Below, piece after piece: positions 9,782 to 18,988 of a stretch of DNA of 64,000 nucleotides (its first letter is position 1; the number at the start of each line of letters is the position of its first letter). Under the pieces are notes generated by a model that made no database searches, was not told the origin of the DNA, and was given only the letters and a program-made list of their open reading frames with translations. This DNA is from Psychrobacter submarinus (lineage in GTDB: Bacteria; Pseudomonadota; Gammaproteobacteria; Pseudomonadales; Moraxellaceae). Where the stretch lies: the NCBI RefSeq assembly GCF_904846685.1, contig NZ_CAJHBQ010000003.1:124001-188000 (forward strand). Direction: 5' to 3'. Made by a program: the position numbers and the translations under genes.

Positions 9782-12664
9782 ACTTGGGCATGAGCACATA
9801 AGATTCTTATCGCCATAAACATCATCGATACGGCCGACGCTTGGCCAGAATTTGTGCGCGCGCACGTACGATAGTGGGAATGCCGCAACATCACGGCTAT
9901 ACGGATAGGACCACTCTTCATCAGTAATGACAGAGGCGGTATGCGGCGCGTTAACGACTGGGTTGTTCTCTAATGTCCAGCCATCTTCACCAGCTTTGGC
10001 TTTCATGATTTCAGCTTTAATAGATTTGAGCGCATTAATGAAGCGATCTAGCTCCTCTTTAGACTCAGATTCAGTCGGCTCAATCATCAGCGTTCCGGCG
10101 ACAGGGAAGCTCATCGTTGGCGCGTGGAAGCCATAATCCATCAAGCGCTTAGCGATATCGCTCTCAGTGATGCCGGTGTCTTCTTTTAGCGGACGGATAT
10201 CAATGATACATTCATGCGCCACTCGGCCGTTTTTACCGGCATATAAGACCGGATAGTCAGACTTGAGCTGATCGGCAACGTAGTTGGCATTGAGCAGAGC
10301 CAGATTGGTCGCCTCAAGCAAACCATCGCGGCCCATCATCGTAATATACATCCATGAAATCGGTAGGATGCTAGCTGAGCCATACGGTGCTGCGGATACC
10401 GCTGAGCAGGCGTTTGGTGCATTATGCACTGGAACCACCGCATGGTTGGCTTTGAACGGAGCCAAATGCGCCTGCATACCGATAGGACCCATACCAGGGC
10501 CACCGCCGCCATGCGGAATACAAAAAGTCTTATGCAAGTTCATGTGCAGCACATCTGCGCCGACATCAGCAGGCTGCATAATAGCGACCTGCGCGTTCAT
10601 GTTGGCGCCATCCATGTAGACCTGACCACCATGCTTATGAATGAGGTCACAGATGTCGCGGATACCTTCCTCAAAGACGCCATGGGTCGATGGATAGGTA
10701 ATCATTAACGCGCCTAGATTGGCACTGTGCTCTTCACATTTCGCCGTTAAGTCATCGATATCGACGTTGCCGTTGTCATCGGTTTTGACCACGACGACTT
10801 GCATGCCCATCATGATAGCGGTTGCTGGGTTGGTTCCGTGTGCTGACATAGGAATTAGGCAGATATTACGATTGGTCTCGCCTAAAGACTCATGGTAACG
10901 GCGGATAGCTAACAGACCGGCGTATTCACCAGAGGCACCGGAGTTTGGCTGCATAGAGATATCATCGAAGCCGGTGATGGCTTTTAGCTGCTCTTGTAAG
11001 CTATCGATCATCTCGATGTAACCTGAGACTTGATCTAGCGGCGCAAAAGGATGCACATTGGCGAATTCAGGCCAAGTAATTGGCAGCATCTCGCTTGTGG
11101 CGTTCAGCTTCATCGTACAGCTGCCTAGCGCAATCATGCTGCGGTTCATCGCCAAATCTCTATCCTCTAAAGATTTTAGATAGCGTAGCATTTCGTGCTC
11201 AGTGTGGTGCGAGTTAAACACCGGATGACTTAAGATATCATCGTTACGCAGATGCGTCTGATCTAGTGATACGCTAGCGGTTTCTGGTAGCTGATGAGAG
11301 GTATTGACAAACAACTGAGTCAATACTTTGAAGTCTTCTTCATCGCTGGTTTCACTAAAGGCGACGCTGATTTTAGTATCGTCAAAACGCCATAGGTTAT
11401 AACCAATATTATCAGCGTTCTCAAAAATTTGGGTCGCTAGCTTTTCTGAACCACAATCAACGACAACAGTATCGAAGAACTGATCATGTACAACGCTAAG
11501 TTTATTTTCGCCATTAGCCTGTCTGATGACTTCTGCAAAGGCAGTGGCAAAAGCATGAATACGCGTTGCAATACGTTTGACACCGCTTGGGCCATGATAG
11601 ACAGCGTACATGCCAGCGAGGTTGGCGAGTAGAACTTGTGAGGTACAGATGTTTGAGTTGGCTTTTTCGCGGCGGATATGCTGCTCACGAGTCTGTAGTG
11701 CCATACGTAGCGCCGTGTTACCTTGCGCATCTTTTGAGACACCAATGATACGGCCCGGCGCTGAGCGTTTGGCTTTGTCAGAAAAAGCAAAGTAAGCGGC
11801 GTGTGGACCACCATAACCCATCGGAATACCGAAACGCTGCGTACTACCTAAAGCGACATCTGCGCCCATATCGGCAGGCGACTTTAGCAGCACAAGGCTC
11901 ATGATATCGCTGACGACGCTGACATAGGTTTTCTTTTCTTTAACAGCACTGATAACGTCGGTTAAATCCTGAACATCGCCTTCTTTGCCGACATATTGGA
12001 AGATCGCACCGAAGTAATCGCCTGATTTGGCCAGTTCAAAGTCGCCAACGACTACGTCCCAACCAAAGTACTTAGCGCGAGTCTGGATAACGTCTAGTGT
12101 CTGCGGATAAATACGCTCATCAACAAAAAACTGCGTTGACTTGCTTTTACTCATGCGCTTAGACATCGCCATCGCTTCAGCAGCTGCCGTCGCTTCATCA
12201 AGCAGGGAGGCGCCCGCCATCTCAAGACCCGTCAGATCAATACACACTTGCTGGAAGTTTAATAAAGCTTCTAGGCGGCCCTGAGCGATTTCGGCTTGAT
12301 ACGGCGTGTAAGCGGTGTACCAACCTGGGTTTTCGAGCACGTTACGCTGAATGACCGCTGGCATACGTACAGGCGAGTAACCCTGCCCGATATAGCTCTT
12401 ATTCACAGTGACGTTATCTGCCATCTTGCGCAATTTGGCAAGCGCCGCATGCTCGCTCATCGCTAGCGGTAGATCAAGATCTTTATGCAAACGTACTGGC
12501 TCTGGCACCGTATCGTTAATAAAGCTTGCCATGTCTTGGTAGCCAATGGCGCTCAACAGATCAGCTTGCTTGGTTTCGTTTGAGCCTAAGTGGCGATAGA
12601 CGAATTCAGACTCATTAAATAAACCTTTAAAGGTATCGAACGTCGGTTTTTGAGAAGTGGTCAT
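9764..12664 (-). CDS. gcvP: Glycine dehydrogenase (decarboxylating), P protein
   Basis: P protein decarboxylates glycine and transfers the aminomethyl group to the lipoyl arm of GcvH. It is the single-chain type (966 residues) with the two homologous halves fused. The pyridoxal phosphate lysine lies in '[18 protein letters not shown]' (around residue 711). Conserved blocks '[17 protein letters not shown]' in the N half and '[13 protein letters not shown]' in the C half are also present. It is last in the gcvT-gcvH-nitroreductase-gcvP series, after a 136-bp gap. Its final codons overlap a 22-bp direct repeat. Confidence 0.98.
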   Translation of the reverse strand: MTTSQKPTFDTFKGLFNESEFVYRHLGSNETKQADLLSAIGYQDMASFINDTVPEPVRLHKDLDLPLAMSEHAALAKLRKMADNVTVNKSYIGQGYSPVRMPAVIQRNVLENPGWYTAYTPYQAEIAQGRLEALLNFQQVCIDLTGLEMAGASLLDEATAAAEAMAMSKRMSKSKSTQFFVDERIYPQTLDVIQTRAKYFGWDVVVGDFELAKSGDYFGAIFQYVGKEGDVQDLTDVISAVKEKKTYVSVVSDIMSLVLLKSPADMGADVALGSTQRFGIPMGYGGPHAAYFAFSDKAKRSAPGRIIGVSKDAQGNTALRMALQTREQHIRREKANSNICTSQVLLANLAGMYAVYHGPSGVKRIATRIHAFATAFAEVIRQANGENKLSVVHDQFFDTVVVDCGSEKLATQIFENADNIGYNLWRFDDTKISVAFSETSDEEDFKVLTQLFVNTSHQLPETASVSLDQTHLRNDDILSHPVFNSHHTEHEMLRYLKSLEDRDLAMNRSMIALGSCTMKLNATSEMLPITWPEFANVHPFAPLDQVSGYIEMIDSLQEQLKAITGFDDISMQPNSGASGEYAGLLAIRRYHESLGETNRNICLIPMSAHGTNPATAIMMGMQVVVVKTDDNGNVDIDDLTAKCEEHSANLGALMITYPSTHGVFEEGIRDICDLIHKHGGQVYMDGANMNAQVAIMQPADVGADVLHMNLHKTFCIPHGGGGPGMGPIGMQAHLAPFKANHAVVPVHNAPNACSAVSAAPYGSASILPISWMYITMMGRDGLLEATNLALLNANYVADQLKSDYPVLYAGKNGRVAHECIIDIRPLKEDTGITESDIAKRLMDYGFHAPTMSFPVAGTLMIEPTESESKEELDRFINALKSIKAEIMKAKAGEDGWTLENNPVVNAPHTASVITDEEWSYPYSRDVAAFPLSYVRAHKFWPSVGRIDDVYGDKNLMCSCPSIENYM

Positions 12665-12800
12665 GACAGTCCTTATTAGCGTTTAAAGTAAGGGTAGAAA
12701 GATAAAGTCATTTATTACGCGACTTGTTGTTAGTAATTTAGTGGTAAAAGCGAGCTCAGCGTCGCAATATCGCTATGATCAATAATGCGACGTCATTTTA

Positions 12801-13571
12801 TTAAACGTAATGCACAAATTGCTCTTGCTCGAAGCGAAACTGCGAGCTGTAGATGCCGTTGTCAGCGCGCTCACCGGCGCCTATCATCATAATGATGTGA
12901 TGATCGTCGGTCAGCTTAAGTAGTCGCTTCATCGCCGGCTCATCGAAACCGCCCATCGGGCAGCTATCAAATCCATGCGCCCTGAGAGCTAGCATGAGGT
13001 TTTCGGCGGCGAGGGCGGTGTTGTTCGTCGCCCAGTTTTTGACATCGTCAAAGGTATAATAAGGCGTCTTGATAGGGCCTTTGACTTGTCTAAAGACTTT
13101 GGTCGCGCTCCATTTGGCAGCAGAGATGACATTGGCAGGACCACGTAAGAAGTCTAGTGCAACCACTTTGGTATAGTAGTCTTTGACCTTTTTTGGCACT
13201 GGCTTATCTGGATATTCATCGAGGATTTGTTTGGCATGATCGTGCCAAATATCGGTACGTGCCACGACGGCTATCAAGCGCGCGGAAGTTTTCGCCGCGT
13301 TTTGATTCATGCAATTCTTAACGGCGCGTTTGCGCTTGTCTGGGCTGTCAATGACATAAAACTCCCACGGCTGTAAGTTACTTGAGTTCGGCGCTAGCAT
13401 CGCCAAACGTAAGCAGTCAGCCATAACCTCATCAGGAATAGGCGTGTCAGTGAAGCGGCGCACTGAACGGCGCGACTCGACTACTTGAGTAAAAGCTTGT
13501 AGTTGAGGAGTATGCTCCGGCATGGCTAAGGTGTCTTTAGTAGAGTTGGCGCTTTTATTATCAGTACTCAT
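12801..13571 (-). CDS. Nitroreductase family FMN-dependent oxidoreductase
   Basis: 256-residue member of the nitroreductase superfamily. The N-terminal 'SRRSVRRFTDTPIP' motif (FMN phosphate binding), 'APNSSNLQPWEFYVID' and the C-terminal 'SCPMGGFDEPAMKRLL' block with 'GAGERAD' are family signatures. These flavoenzymes reduce nitro-aromatics, quinones or other electrophiles with NAD(P)H; the substrate cannot be told from sequence. It sits between gcvH and gcvP on the same strand, with larger gaps (313 bp before, 136 bp after) than a tight operon, so it may have its own promoter. Confidence 0.88.
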   Translation of the reverse strand: MSTDNKSANSTKDTLAMPEHTPQLQAFTQVVESRRSVRRFTDTPIPDEVMADCLRLAMLAPNSSNLQPWEFYVIDSPDKRKRAVKNCMNQNAAKTSARLIAVVARTDIWHDHAKQILDEYPDKPVPKKVKDYYTKVVALDFLRGPANVISAAKWSATKVFRQVKGPIKTPYYTFDDVKNWATNNTALAAENLMLALRAHGFDSCPMGGFDEPAMKRLLKLTDDHHIIMMIGAGERADNGIYSSQFRFEQEQFVHYV

Positions 13572-13884
13572 GTCAAAGTCCGTGCAAGTGTCGTTAAAGT
13601 GGGCAAAATGCCTAAGTCCGGCATGTATAGATAAGATAGGGGTAGGCGTTCAAAACCTAAGCTGTATTATGATAAAACGTGATAACACGTAATATTTAGA
13701 TAGTGCTTGCGTATACTATTTATCTAGTAGGTAGGTATTACGCAGCAGACTTATAAGCTCAAACGTACAAATGTACAAAAGGTTTAAAAATAAGGGCAGA
13801 TATTGACCTCAGAGTCTACTGATATAGAACCTACTGACACCAATACCTGCAAAACCTTTTATATAAGCTATGAGGGCTTAAGAC
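13572..13884. other. 313-bp spacer between gcvH and nitroreductase genes
   Basis: No gene is visible. On the minus strand a weak promoter candidate for the nitroreductase gene is TTGAAC followed after about 18 bp by TATACA (near 13630-13660). No clear intrinsic terminator follows gcvH, so read-through from the riboswitch-controlled transcript is possible. Confidence 0.35.
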
Positions 13885-14265
13885 TTACAGCTCGTTCTCA
13901 TACTCTTCAGCACTTAGTAGCGCTTCATAGTCGTCCATATTGTCCGGCTTCATTCTAAAGAACCAACCTTCGCCATACGGGTCTGAGTTAATAATTTCCG
14001 GATCGTCTTCTAAGGCTTCGTTGATAGCGACGACTTCGCCTGAGATAGGAGCGTAGACATCCGAGGCAGCTTTGACAGATTCAACAACTGAGATCTCATC
14101 ATCAACAGCGATAGTATCGCCAACGTCAGGTAGCTCAACGAATACCACATCACCTAACAAGTCTTGGGCGTGGTCCGTGATACCGACAGTAACCGTGCCG
14201 TCGTCTTCTAAACGTAGCCATTCGTGGCTGGCGATATATTTTAGTTCTGCTGGGACATTACTCAT
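13885..14265 (-). CDS. gcvH: Glycine cleavage system H protein
   Basis: Lipoyl carrier that shuttles the aminomethyl group between P, T and L proteins. The 126-residue protein has the lipoylation lysine K65 in '[19 protein letters not shown]' and typical family ends ('HEWLR', 'GEGWFFRMK'). It lies 120 bp downstream of gcvT on the same strand. A GGAGAGA-type ribosome site precedes the start ATG. Confidence 0.98.
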   Translation of the reverse strand: MSNVPAELKYIASHEWLRLEDDGTVTVGITDHAQDLLGDVVFVELPDVGDTIAVDDEISVVESVKAASDVYAPISGEVVAINEALEDDPEIINSDPYGEGWFFRMKPDNMDDYEALLSAEEYENEL

Positions 14266-14385
14266 AGTTCTCTCCTAAAGAGTAGCGGGTGGTTTATAAT
14301 GAATGCAAACTTTATCATCAGATAAAGCGGATAGCCAAAGCTGACTGTAATATTATCAGTGATGGGACTGGCAAAACAAATAGTA

Positions 14386-15570
14386 TTAGTCGAATTGCTG
14401 CTGACCGTTACGCACAAAAGGTAGCTTTAATACGCGTACATCGACAAACTTGCCTTTACCGCGCAAGTCGATCTGTACCGTATCTTCCTCTGAGAGGCTA
14501 GCGGGTACGCGAGCGATGGCAATAGAGTTTTTGAGACTAGGGGAAAAGGTGCCACTAGTGATGACGCCGGTCTGCTCATTGTCAGTGCCTTGGTTAATGG
14601 TCACTTCCATACCTTCGCGCAGCACCCCGCGGCTAGTCATAAGCAGGCCAACTTGCTTCATCGCGGTATTATTCTCTTTTGCCTGCTTACGCTTACTGAC
14701 TAAAGCGTCGCGGCCGACAAACTCACGCTCGTCTTTTAGCGCCAGCGTCCAGCCCATATTGCACTCGTAAGGACTGACATTGTCGTCCATATCATGACCA
14801 TAAAGGTTCATACCCGCTTCCATACGTAGTGTATCGCGAGCGCCGAGGCCAGCAGGCTTAATACCATTATCTTTTAATAAGTCAAAAAAGTCCGGCGCGT
14901 CATCACCGTGCATAATGACCTCAACGCCATCTTCACCGGTGTAGCCGGTGCGCGCAACGAACCAATCTTGGCCTTCGATATCGCTCAAATCCGCACCAAC
15001 AAAAGGCTTAAGACCTGATAGTGTCTCTGACCAGCTTGGCTTGGCTTTGGCTAGTTTTTCAACCGCTTTTGGACCTTGTACCGCAATCATGGCAAGCTCT
15101 GGGCGTTCTGTTAAAGTGACCTCAAACCCTTCAGCAACGTTATGGAACTGAGCGATATCTTTGTCGCGAGTGGCGGCGTTAGAGACGATGCGGTACTCAG
15201 TTTCGGCCTCATTCATTAGATAGACGATTAAATCATCAATAATACCGCCTTGCTCATTTAGCATCGGCGAGTACAGCGCTTTACCCACGGTTTTGAGTTT
15301 AGCAACATCATTCGCCAGCAGCTTTTGTAGCCAAGCTTTAGCATCAGCGCCGCTGATATCGACGACGACCATATGCGAGACGTCAAACATCCCAGCATCG
15401 GTACGCACCGCTTCATGTTCTTCTATTTGTGAGCCGTAATGAATAGGTAGCTCCCAACCTGAAAAGTCCACCAACTTGCCGTCGCTATCGACGTGTGACT
15501 GATACAGAGGGGTGCGCTTAGGGGCCAAAGGTGTTGTAGAGTCAGTGTTTTGAGTATTAGAGTCAGTCAT
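14386..15570 (-). CDS. gcvT: Glycine cleavage system aminomethyltransferase, T protein
   Basis: T protein moves the methylene group from aminomethyl-GcvH to tetrahydrofolate and releases ammonia. The 394-residue protein has '[21 protein letters not shown]' near the N-terminus, 'MFDVSHM', the folate-binding '[13 protein letters not shown]' block and '[22 protein letters not shown]'. The N-terminal ~20 residues are Thr/Asn-rich and not family-conserved. The start ATG at 15570 has AAGGAT eight bases upstream. It is the first gene after the glycine riboswitch, which lies about 290 bp upstream. Confidence 0.97.
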   Translation of the reverse strand: MTDSNTQNTDSTTPLAPKRTPLYQSHVDSDGKLVDFSGWELPIHYGSQIEEHEAVRTDAGMFDVSHMVVVDISGADAKAWLQKLLANDVAKLKTVGKALYSPMLNEQGGIIDDLIVYLMNEAETEYRIVSNAATRDKDIAQFHNVAEGFEVTLTERPELAMIAVQGPKAVEKLAKAKPSWSETLSGLKPFVGADLSDIEGQDWFVARTGYTGEDGVEVIMHGDDAPDFFDLLKDNGIKPAGLGARDTLRMEAGMNLYGHDMDDNVSPYECNMGWTLALKDEREFVGRDALVSKRKQAKENNTAMKQVGLLMTSRGVLREGMEVTINQGTDNEQTGVITSGTFSPSLKNSIAIARVPASLSEEDTVQIDLRGKGKFVDVRVLKLPFVRNGQQQFD

Positions 15571-15778
15571 AACAAATCCTTGTAGTTACGCCGCCTCTAC
15601 TATTTATCAGTCAAATCGTAAGTCAGTAATAATCAAGCTAATGACTTTGATTACTGAGTTATCAAGGTCATTACTAGTGGATCTTAGGGTGAGCGATCCA
15701 ATAATGACACTTTATTGATTAACTTTATTGATTAATAGTATAAAGGAAGCAAGTAAACCATAATGAGAGGTAACCATA

Positions 15779-15845
15779 CCAACGACACCGTTGGCAATAA
15801 AAAGGGTGGCACAAAATAAAGCTACGCAAAAACACTAGCAGTGTC
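15779..15845 (-). promoter_or_regulatory. Probable expression-platform hairpins of the glycine riboswitch
   Basis: Between aptamer 2 and gcvT the minus strand holds two short hairpins. ACACT-GCT-AGTGT (15830-15844 region) is followed by five T residues, like a small intrinsic terminator. CCAACG-GTGT-CGTTGG (15779-15794) is a perfect 6-bp stem without a T-run. One may be the switching element, but the alternative pairing with aptamer 2 was not computed. Confidence 0.35.
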
Positions 15846-15862
15846 AATTGCATATAAGCCCT

Positions 15863-16175
15863 ATCTGTCCTGTGACCTGAGATTTTCAATACGCTATTGA
15901 GTCCTCACTTTTATAGTGAAAAGGCAACAGCGTATTTTCTCCCCTTCGGTGGATGAAGCGCTATAAGTCTTCACCGCTCTCCAGATTTGTTATGCCCAGT
16001 TGTGTGCTGTGATAATAGTTTAGATATTTAAGCTATTATCAAGTCGTAATAATAGGCATGAGTTTTTCAGTCCTTTTACCTGAGCGATTGGCAGGGTGGA
16101 TGCGCCTTCGGTGGTCTTGTCATTGGTCATAGCTACAGGCTATTGCCATAATGATAAAACTCTCTCCTGAAAAAC
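15863..16175 (-). ncRNA. Tandem (two-aptamer) glycine riboswitch
   Basis: Two glycine aptamers precede gcvT on the minus strand. Aptamer 1 spans about 16175-16062: its P1 stem pairs GTTTTTCAG with CTGAAAAAC, and it contains GGAGAGAG, CCACCGAAGG and CTCAGGTAAAAGGAC. Aptamer 2 spans about 15986-15863: it has CTGGAGAGC, CCACCGAAGGGG and ATCTCAGGT followed by AGGACAGAT. These are the conserved core elements of the gcvT RNA family. Glycine binding normally switches gcv expression on, so that glycine excess is broken down. The linker between aptamers is long (about 75 nt) and AT-rich. Confidence 0.94.
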
Positions 16176-16181
16176 CCTTTT

Positions 16182-16210
16182 ATTATGAAAGGTTCCCCGC
16201 TGTTTTACAA
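16182..16210 (-). promoter_or_regulatory. Sigma-70-type promoter of the gcv riboswitch transcript
   Basis: On the minus strand TTGTAA (16210-16205) and CATAAT (16187-16182) are 17 bp apart. The predicted start, about 7 nt after the -10 box, falls at 16175, exactly where the P1 stem of aptamer 1 begins, which supports the call. Confidence 0.65.
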
Positions 16211-16447
16211 GGGATCTTGGTGTTTAATTAAGCGTTTAAACAAAATTAATCATTTAACCGTCTTTTTTTGCTACGTTAAGAGGCTGATTGTCCTTTACAG
16301 ATATTGTTTTAGGGTTAGCAGTGCGGTTGAGCTGCTATCAGCTCAGCGATTCGCGCAATAAAACGTAAAGCCACTACTGATAATTAGTCAAATTATGCTA
16401 GGCTACAGCCATAACTTTGATAAATATTTTACAGATAGGTAATGGTT

Positions 16448-16768
16448 ATGCATTGTGACATTTATAAATTCCCTAAACATCCAGATATGTACGTTTACAT
16501 AGCGCGTCCTGATTACCCAGATGATACTGACGAGATCAAGGATTGGCTCAGTGTACTACCCAAAGACTTTCGAGCAGGACTAGGCACGAGCAAGTTTGTG
16601 ATGCATTTAGACCTTAGTAATACCAAGAAGCTTGCACGAGTCGATAAAGAGGAAGTGCTGGCTAAGCTACAAGAGAAAGGATATTTTGTACAGATGCCGC
16701 CTGCGGACGTGATGCGCCGGCAGGCCGAGATGCGCGCAAAAGAAGCGCAAGACAATAAGTATGATTAG
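16448..16768 (+). CDS. YcgL domain protein
   Basis: Small cytosolic protein of the YcgL family (106 residues). Family hallmarks are the start 'MHCDIYKFPKHPDMYVYI', 'LSVLPKDFRAGLG' and 'LDLSNTKKLARVD' in the middle, and 'GYFVQMPP' near the end. YcgL proteins are widespread in gammaproteobacteria and their biochemical function is unsettled. I prefer the ATG at 16448 to the ATG six bases upstream because family members begin at this residue and AGG at 16436-16438 gives better spacing. It is divergent from the gcv cluster. Confidence 0.86.
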   Translation: MHCDIYKFPKHPDMYVYIARPDYPDDTDEIKDWLSVLPKDFRAGLGTSKFVMHLDLSNTKKLARVDKEEVLAKLQEKGYFVQMPPADVMRRQAEMRAKEAQDNKYD

Positions 16769-16813
16769 AACATGTCGTACCTTCACAAGTCGTGATAAAA
16801 TAGCCTTTTAACA

Positions 16814-16905
16814 TAGTGCTTTTTGACATAGTGCTTTAGTGCAGTATTTAACTAATATTTTAATGAAGGTTTTTAGCAAAGGTTTTTGTAAAGGTTTTTG
16901 ACACC
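16814..16905. repeat. Two short degenerate repeat blocks upstream of the 17056 gene
   Basis: ACATAGTGCTTT occurs twice near 16810-16836. AGGTTTTT followed by a short A-rich tail occurs three times at about 16867-16900. Both look like slippage-derived duplications and precede the clearer 13-bp array at 16921. Confidence 0.6.
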
Positions 16906-16920
16906 GGCTTTTAGCATAAC

Positions 16921-17006
16921 TTCTTAACATAGTTCTTTAACATAGTTCTTTAACATAGTTCTTTAATATAGTTTCTTGATATAGTTTTTTAACAGAGTTT
17001 TTAACT
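16921..17006. repeat. 13-bp tandem repeat array
   Basis: About six and a half tandem copies of the unit TTCTTTAACATAG. The first copy is 12 bp; copies at 16933 and 16946 are identical, and the later ones diverge (TTCTTTAATATAG, TTTCTTGATATAG, TTTTTTAACAGAG). It ends about 50 bp before the start codon of the 17056 gene, so copy number could affect its promoter or leader. Confidence 0.9.
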
Positions 17007-17055
17007 TAGACGTCGTTTGACATCGGCATCACTAAACGTAGGTGATTGAATAAGC

Positions 17056-17715
17056 ATGGATTGGTTGAAAGGTATTTTAAATGTTTTGCCACTTGAGCAG
17101 CTCAGCGATACTCTTGGTGAGATTGTGATTTGGTGGAGTCAGATGGTCAAAAACGTACCACCTGCCGACTTACCTATGTACGCTTATCTAGGCGGGACGA
17201 TCATCGTCTTGCTGTTATGGATTTTGGTTGCACGCGTTTTGCCAAAGCCACTTGGTGGTATGATTTGGATGGTTATCTTTGCCGTATTATTAGCGCCCGG
17301 TACCGCGCTTGGCGAACAAGGCGAGATCGCGCCTGCTAGTATCGGCGTGATTTATGCACTATTGATGAAGGATACTGCCTCAGCGGTGAGTAACTCCCTG
17401 CCTATCTTAGTGGTGCTAGTGGTCGGTTTGTTTATCGGTTTTGTTTGGCAACTGATCCGCGGCGCTTTTGAGTCCAGTCTCGATAAGGCGCGGCGCAATA
17501 GTGCTGAAGACACCGAAGCCAATATGCAACTGGCATCAGGCAACTACTTAGAAAAAAAACATAGCGAGCCAGTACCAACAGCACAAACCGCACAAACAAA
17601 CGACCTTGCAGCTGAGCCTAAAGCGTCTGATAGCCCTACCAAAAAGCCTGTGAAAGGATTTTATAGTAAAAAACCAAGTAATGAAGCGGCGTCGCACATA
17701 GATAAAAAAGACTAA
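17056..17715 (+). CDS. Uncharacterised four-helix membrane protein
   Basis: I do not recognise a named family. The 219-residue protein has four hydrophobic segments (about residues 43-61, 66-84, 92-105 and 114-134), then a charged, Lys/Ala/Pro-rich cytoplasmic-looking tail ('EPVPTAQTAQT', 'KKPVKGFYSKKPS'). The N-terminal 40 residues look amphipathic. It stands alone, with tandem repeats in front and its own terminator behind. A lineage-specific inner-membrane protein is the safest reading. Confidence 0.75.
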   Translation: MDWLKGILNVLPLEQLSDTLGEIVIWWSQMVKNVPPADLPMYAYLGGTIIVLLLWILVARVLPKPLGGMIWMVIFAVLLAPGTALGEQGEIAPASIGVIYALLMKDTASAVSNSLPILVVLVVGLFIGFVWQLIRGAFESSLDKARRNSAEDTEANMQLASGNYLEKKHSEPVPTAQTAQTNDLAAEPKASDSPTKKPVKGFYSKKPSNEAASHIDKKD

Positions 17716-17762
17716 TGGCAATACGCAGTAAACATTATTTTGGATGGTATTAGCATTAAAGA

Positions 17763-17792
17763 AAAGACACTATTTAGTGTCTTTTTTTCTTT
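17763..17792 (+). terminator. Intrinsic terminator after the 17056 gene
   Basis: AAGACACTA and TAGTGTCTT form a 9-bp stem with a 2-4 nt loop, followed by a long T-tract (17781-17789). Confidence 0.9.
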
Positions 17793-18049
17793 CTATAACT
17801 TTTTACATCCAAATTAGCTTGCTCAAATATACGGTTTTATATCCGTTTCATTGTTTGTTTTTTATAAGGCATAGACTATCGTAACTAAAAATTGCAAACC
17901 CATCAGTATTTTGGCATTAACACCGGTTATGCTAATCTTAAATTATTTATATTGCATGGCTTTTATTGCATGTTAGTGTCTAAATTTAGCATCTATCAAA
18001 CGCCTTTATTTTCAACACATCCTAACCACTAATATTGAGATTTAACTTT
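17793..18049. other. AT-rich spacer before the MoxR gene
   Basis: Together with the terminator this makes a 334-bp gene-free stretch (17716-18049). No RNA gene is apparent. TTGGCA followed 16 bp later by TAATCT (about 17911-17938) is a weak promoter candidate for the MoxR-VWA pair. Confidence 0.35.
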
Positions 18050-18907
18050 ATGGCAGACAATAACCAAAAGAACTTTACCGGTACCAATACTTATATTGCC
18101 ACTGACGATCTACAGCTCGCCGTTAATGCGGCGATGACGCTACAAAAGCCGCTGTTGATAAAAGGCGAGCCGGGCACAGGTAAGACCTTGCTCGCTGAAG
18201 AGGTAGCCGAGAGTCTAGGTATGCCGCTGATTACTTGGCATATCAAGTCCACGACCAAAGCTGAGCAAGGCTTGTATGAGTATGATGCAGTATCACGTCT
18301 GCGCGACTCGCAACTTGGCGATGATAAAGTCTATGATATCGGCAACTATATCAAGCCCGGTAAGCTGTGGGAGGCGTTTACTAGTGAGGAGCGTAGTGTG
18401 CTGCTTATTGATGAAGTCGATAAAGCCGATATCGAATTCCCTAATGACTTACTGCATGAGCTCGATAAGATGTCGTTTTATGTCTATGAGACGGGTGAGA
18501 CCATCTCAGCTGAGCAGCGCCCAGTGGTCATCATTACCTCTAATAACGAAAAAGAGCTACCTGATGCGTTTTTGCGTCGCTGCTTCTTTCACTACATCGA
18601 CTTTCCTGATGAGCAAACCATGCGTCAAATTATCGAGGTGCATTTCCCTAATATTCAAGAAAAGTTGGTCAATGATGCGCTCGATCTTTTTTATAAACTG
18701 CGCAATTTGCAAGGTCTTAAAAAGCCGCCTTCGACCTCTGAGTTGGTCGATTGGTTAACGCTATTGTTAGCTGACGACATGGCACAAGAAGAGCTCGAAG
18801 AAAACTTGCGCGGCGAGAAGTCTATTCCGCCGTTATATGGTGCGCTACTCAAGAACGAAGCTGACGTCAATTTATTACAGCGCTTTGCCAATATGATGCG
18901 CCGTTAA
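18050..18907 (+). CDS. MoxR family AAA+ ATPase
   Basis: AAA+ ATPase of the MoxR group, 285 residues from ATG 18050. The Walker A GEPGTGKT (39-46), Walker B VLLIDEVDKAD (117-127), sensor 1 'IITSNNEKELP' and arginine finger 'LRRCF' are all intact. MoxR ATPases act as chaperones that, with a VWA-domain partner, activate or assemble other proteins; the partner gene follows 81 bp downstream. A TTG at 18035 in the same frame is an alternative start; no strong ribosome site supports either. The client of this pair is unknown. Confidence 0.92.
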   Translation: MADNNQKNFTGTNTYIATDDLQLAVNAAMTLQKPLLIKGEPGTGKTLLAEEVAESLGMPLITWHIKSTTKAEQGLYEYDAVSRLRDSQLGDDKVYDIGNYIKPGKLWEAFTSEERSVLLIDEVDKADIEFPNDLLHELDKMSFYVYETGETISAEQRPVVIITSNNEKELPDAFLRRCFFHYIDFPDEQTMRQIIEVHFPNIQEKLVNDALDLFYKLRNLQGLKKPPSTSELVDWLTLLLADDMAQEELEENLRGEKSIPPLYGALLKNEADVNLLQRFANMMRR

Positions 18908-18988
18908 TCATGAGCTTTGTAGGGCGTTTACGATAAACTCGTATGAGCCATTTTGCTAGCTAGGCCTGTCAATAAGTGAGAGACAATC

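Noticed and set aside
11437-11814. Open frame antisense within gcvP
   Set aside because: It is a shadow in another frame of a strongly conserved gene, with no ribosome site or recognisable product; the same holds for other antisense frames in gyrA, rarD and pyrH.
13786-13862. CAAAAGGTTT / AAACCTTTT inverted pair between nitroreductase and gcvH
   Set aside because: The arms are short, about 60 bp apart and followed by no T-run; chance in AT-rich DNA is likely.
16921-17006. CRISPR array
   Set aside because: Units are adjacent 13-mers without spacers, and no cas genes are present.
17056-17715. Toxin or phage holin reading of the four-helix membrane protein
   Set aside because: Length, long charged tail and lack of any partner gene give no support.
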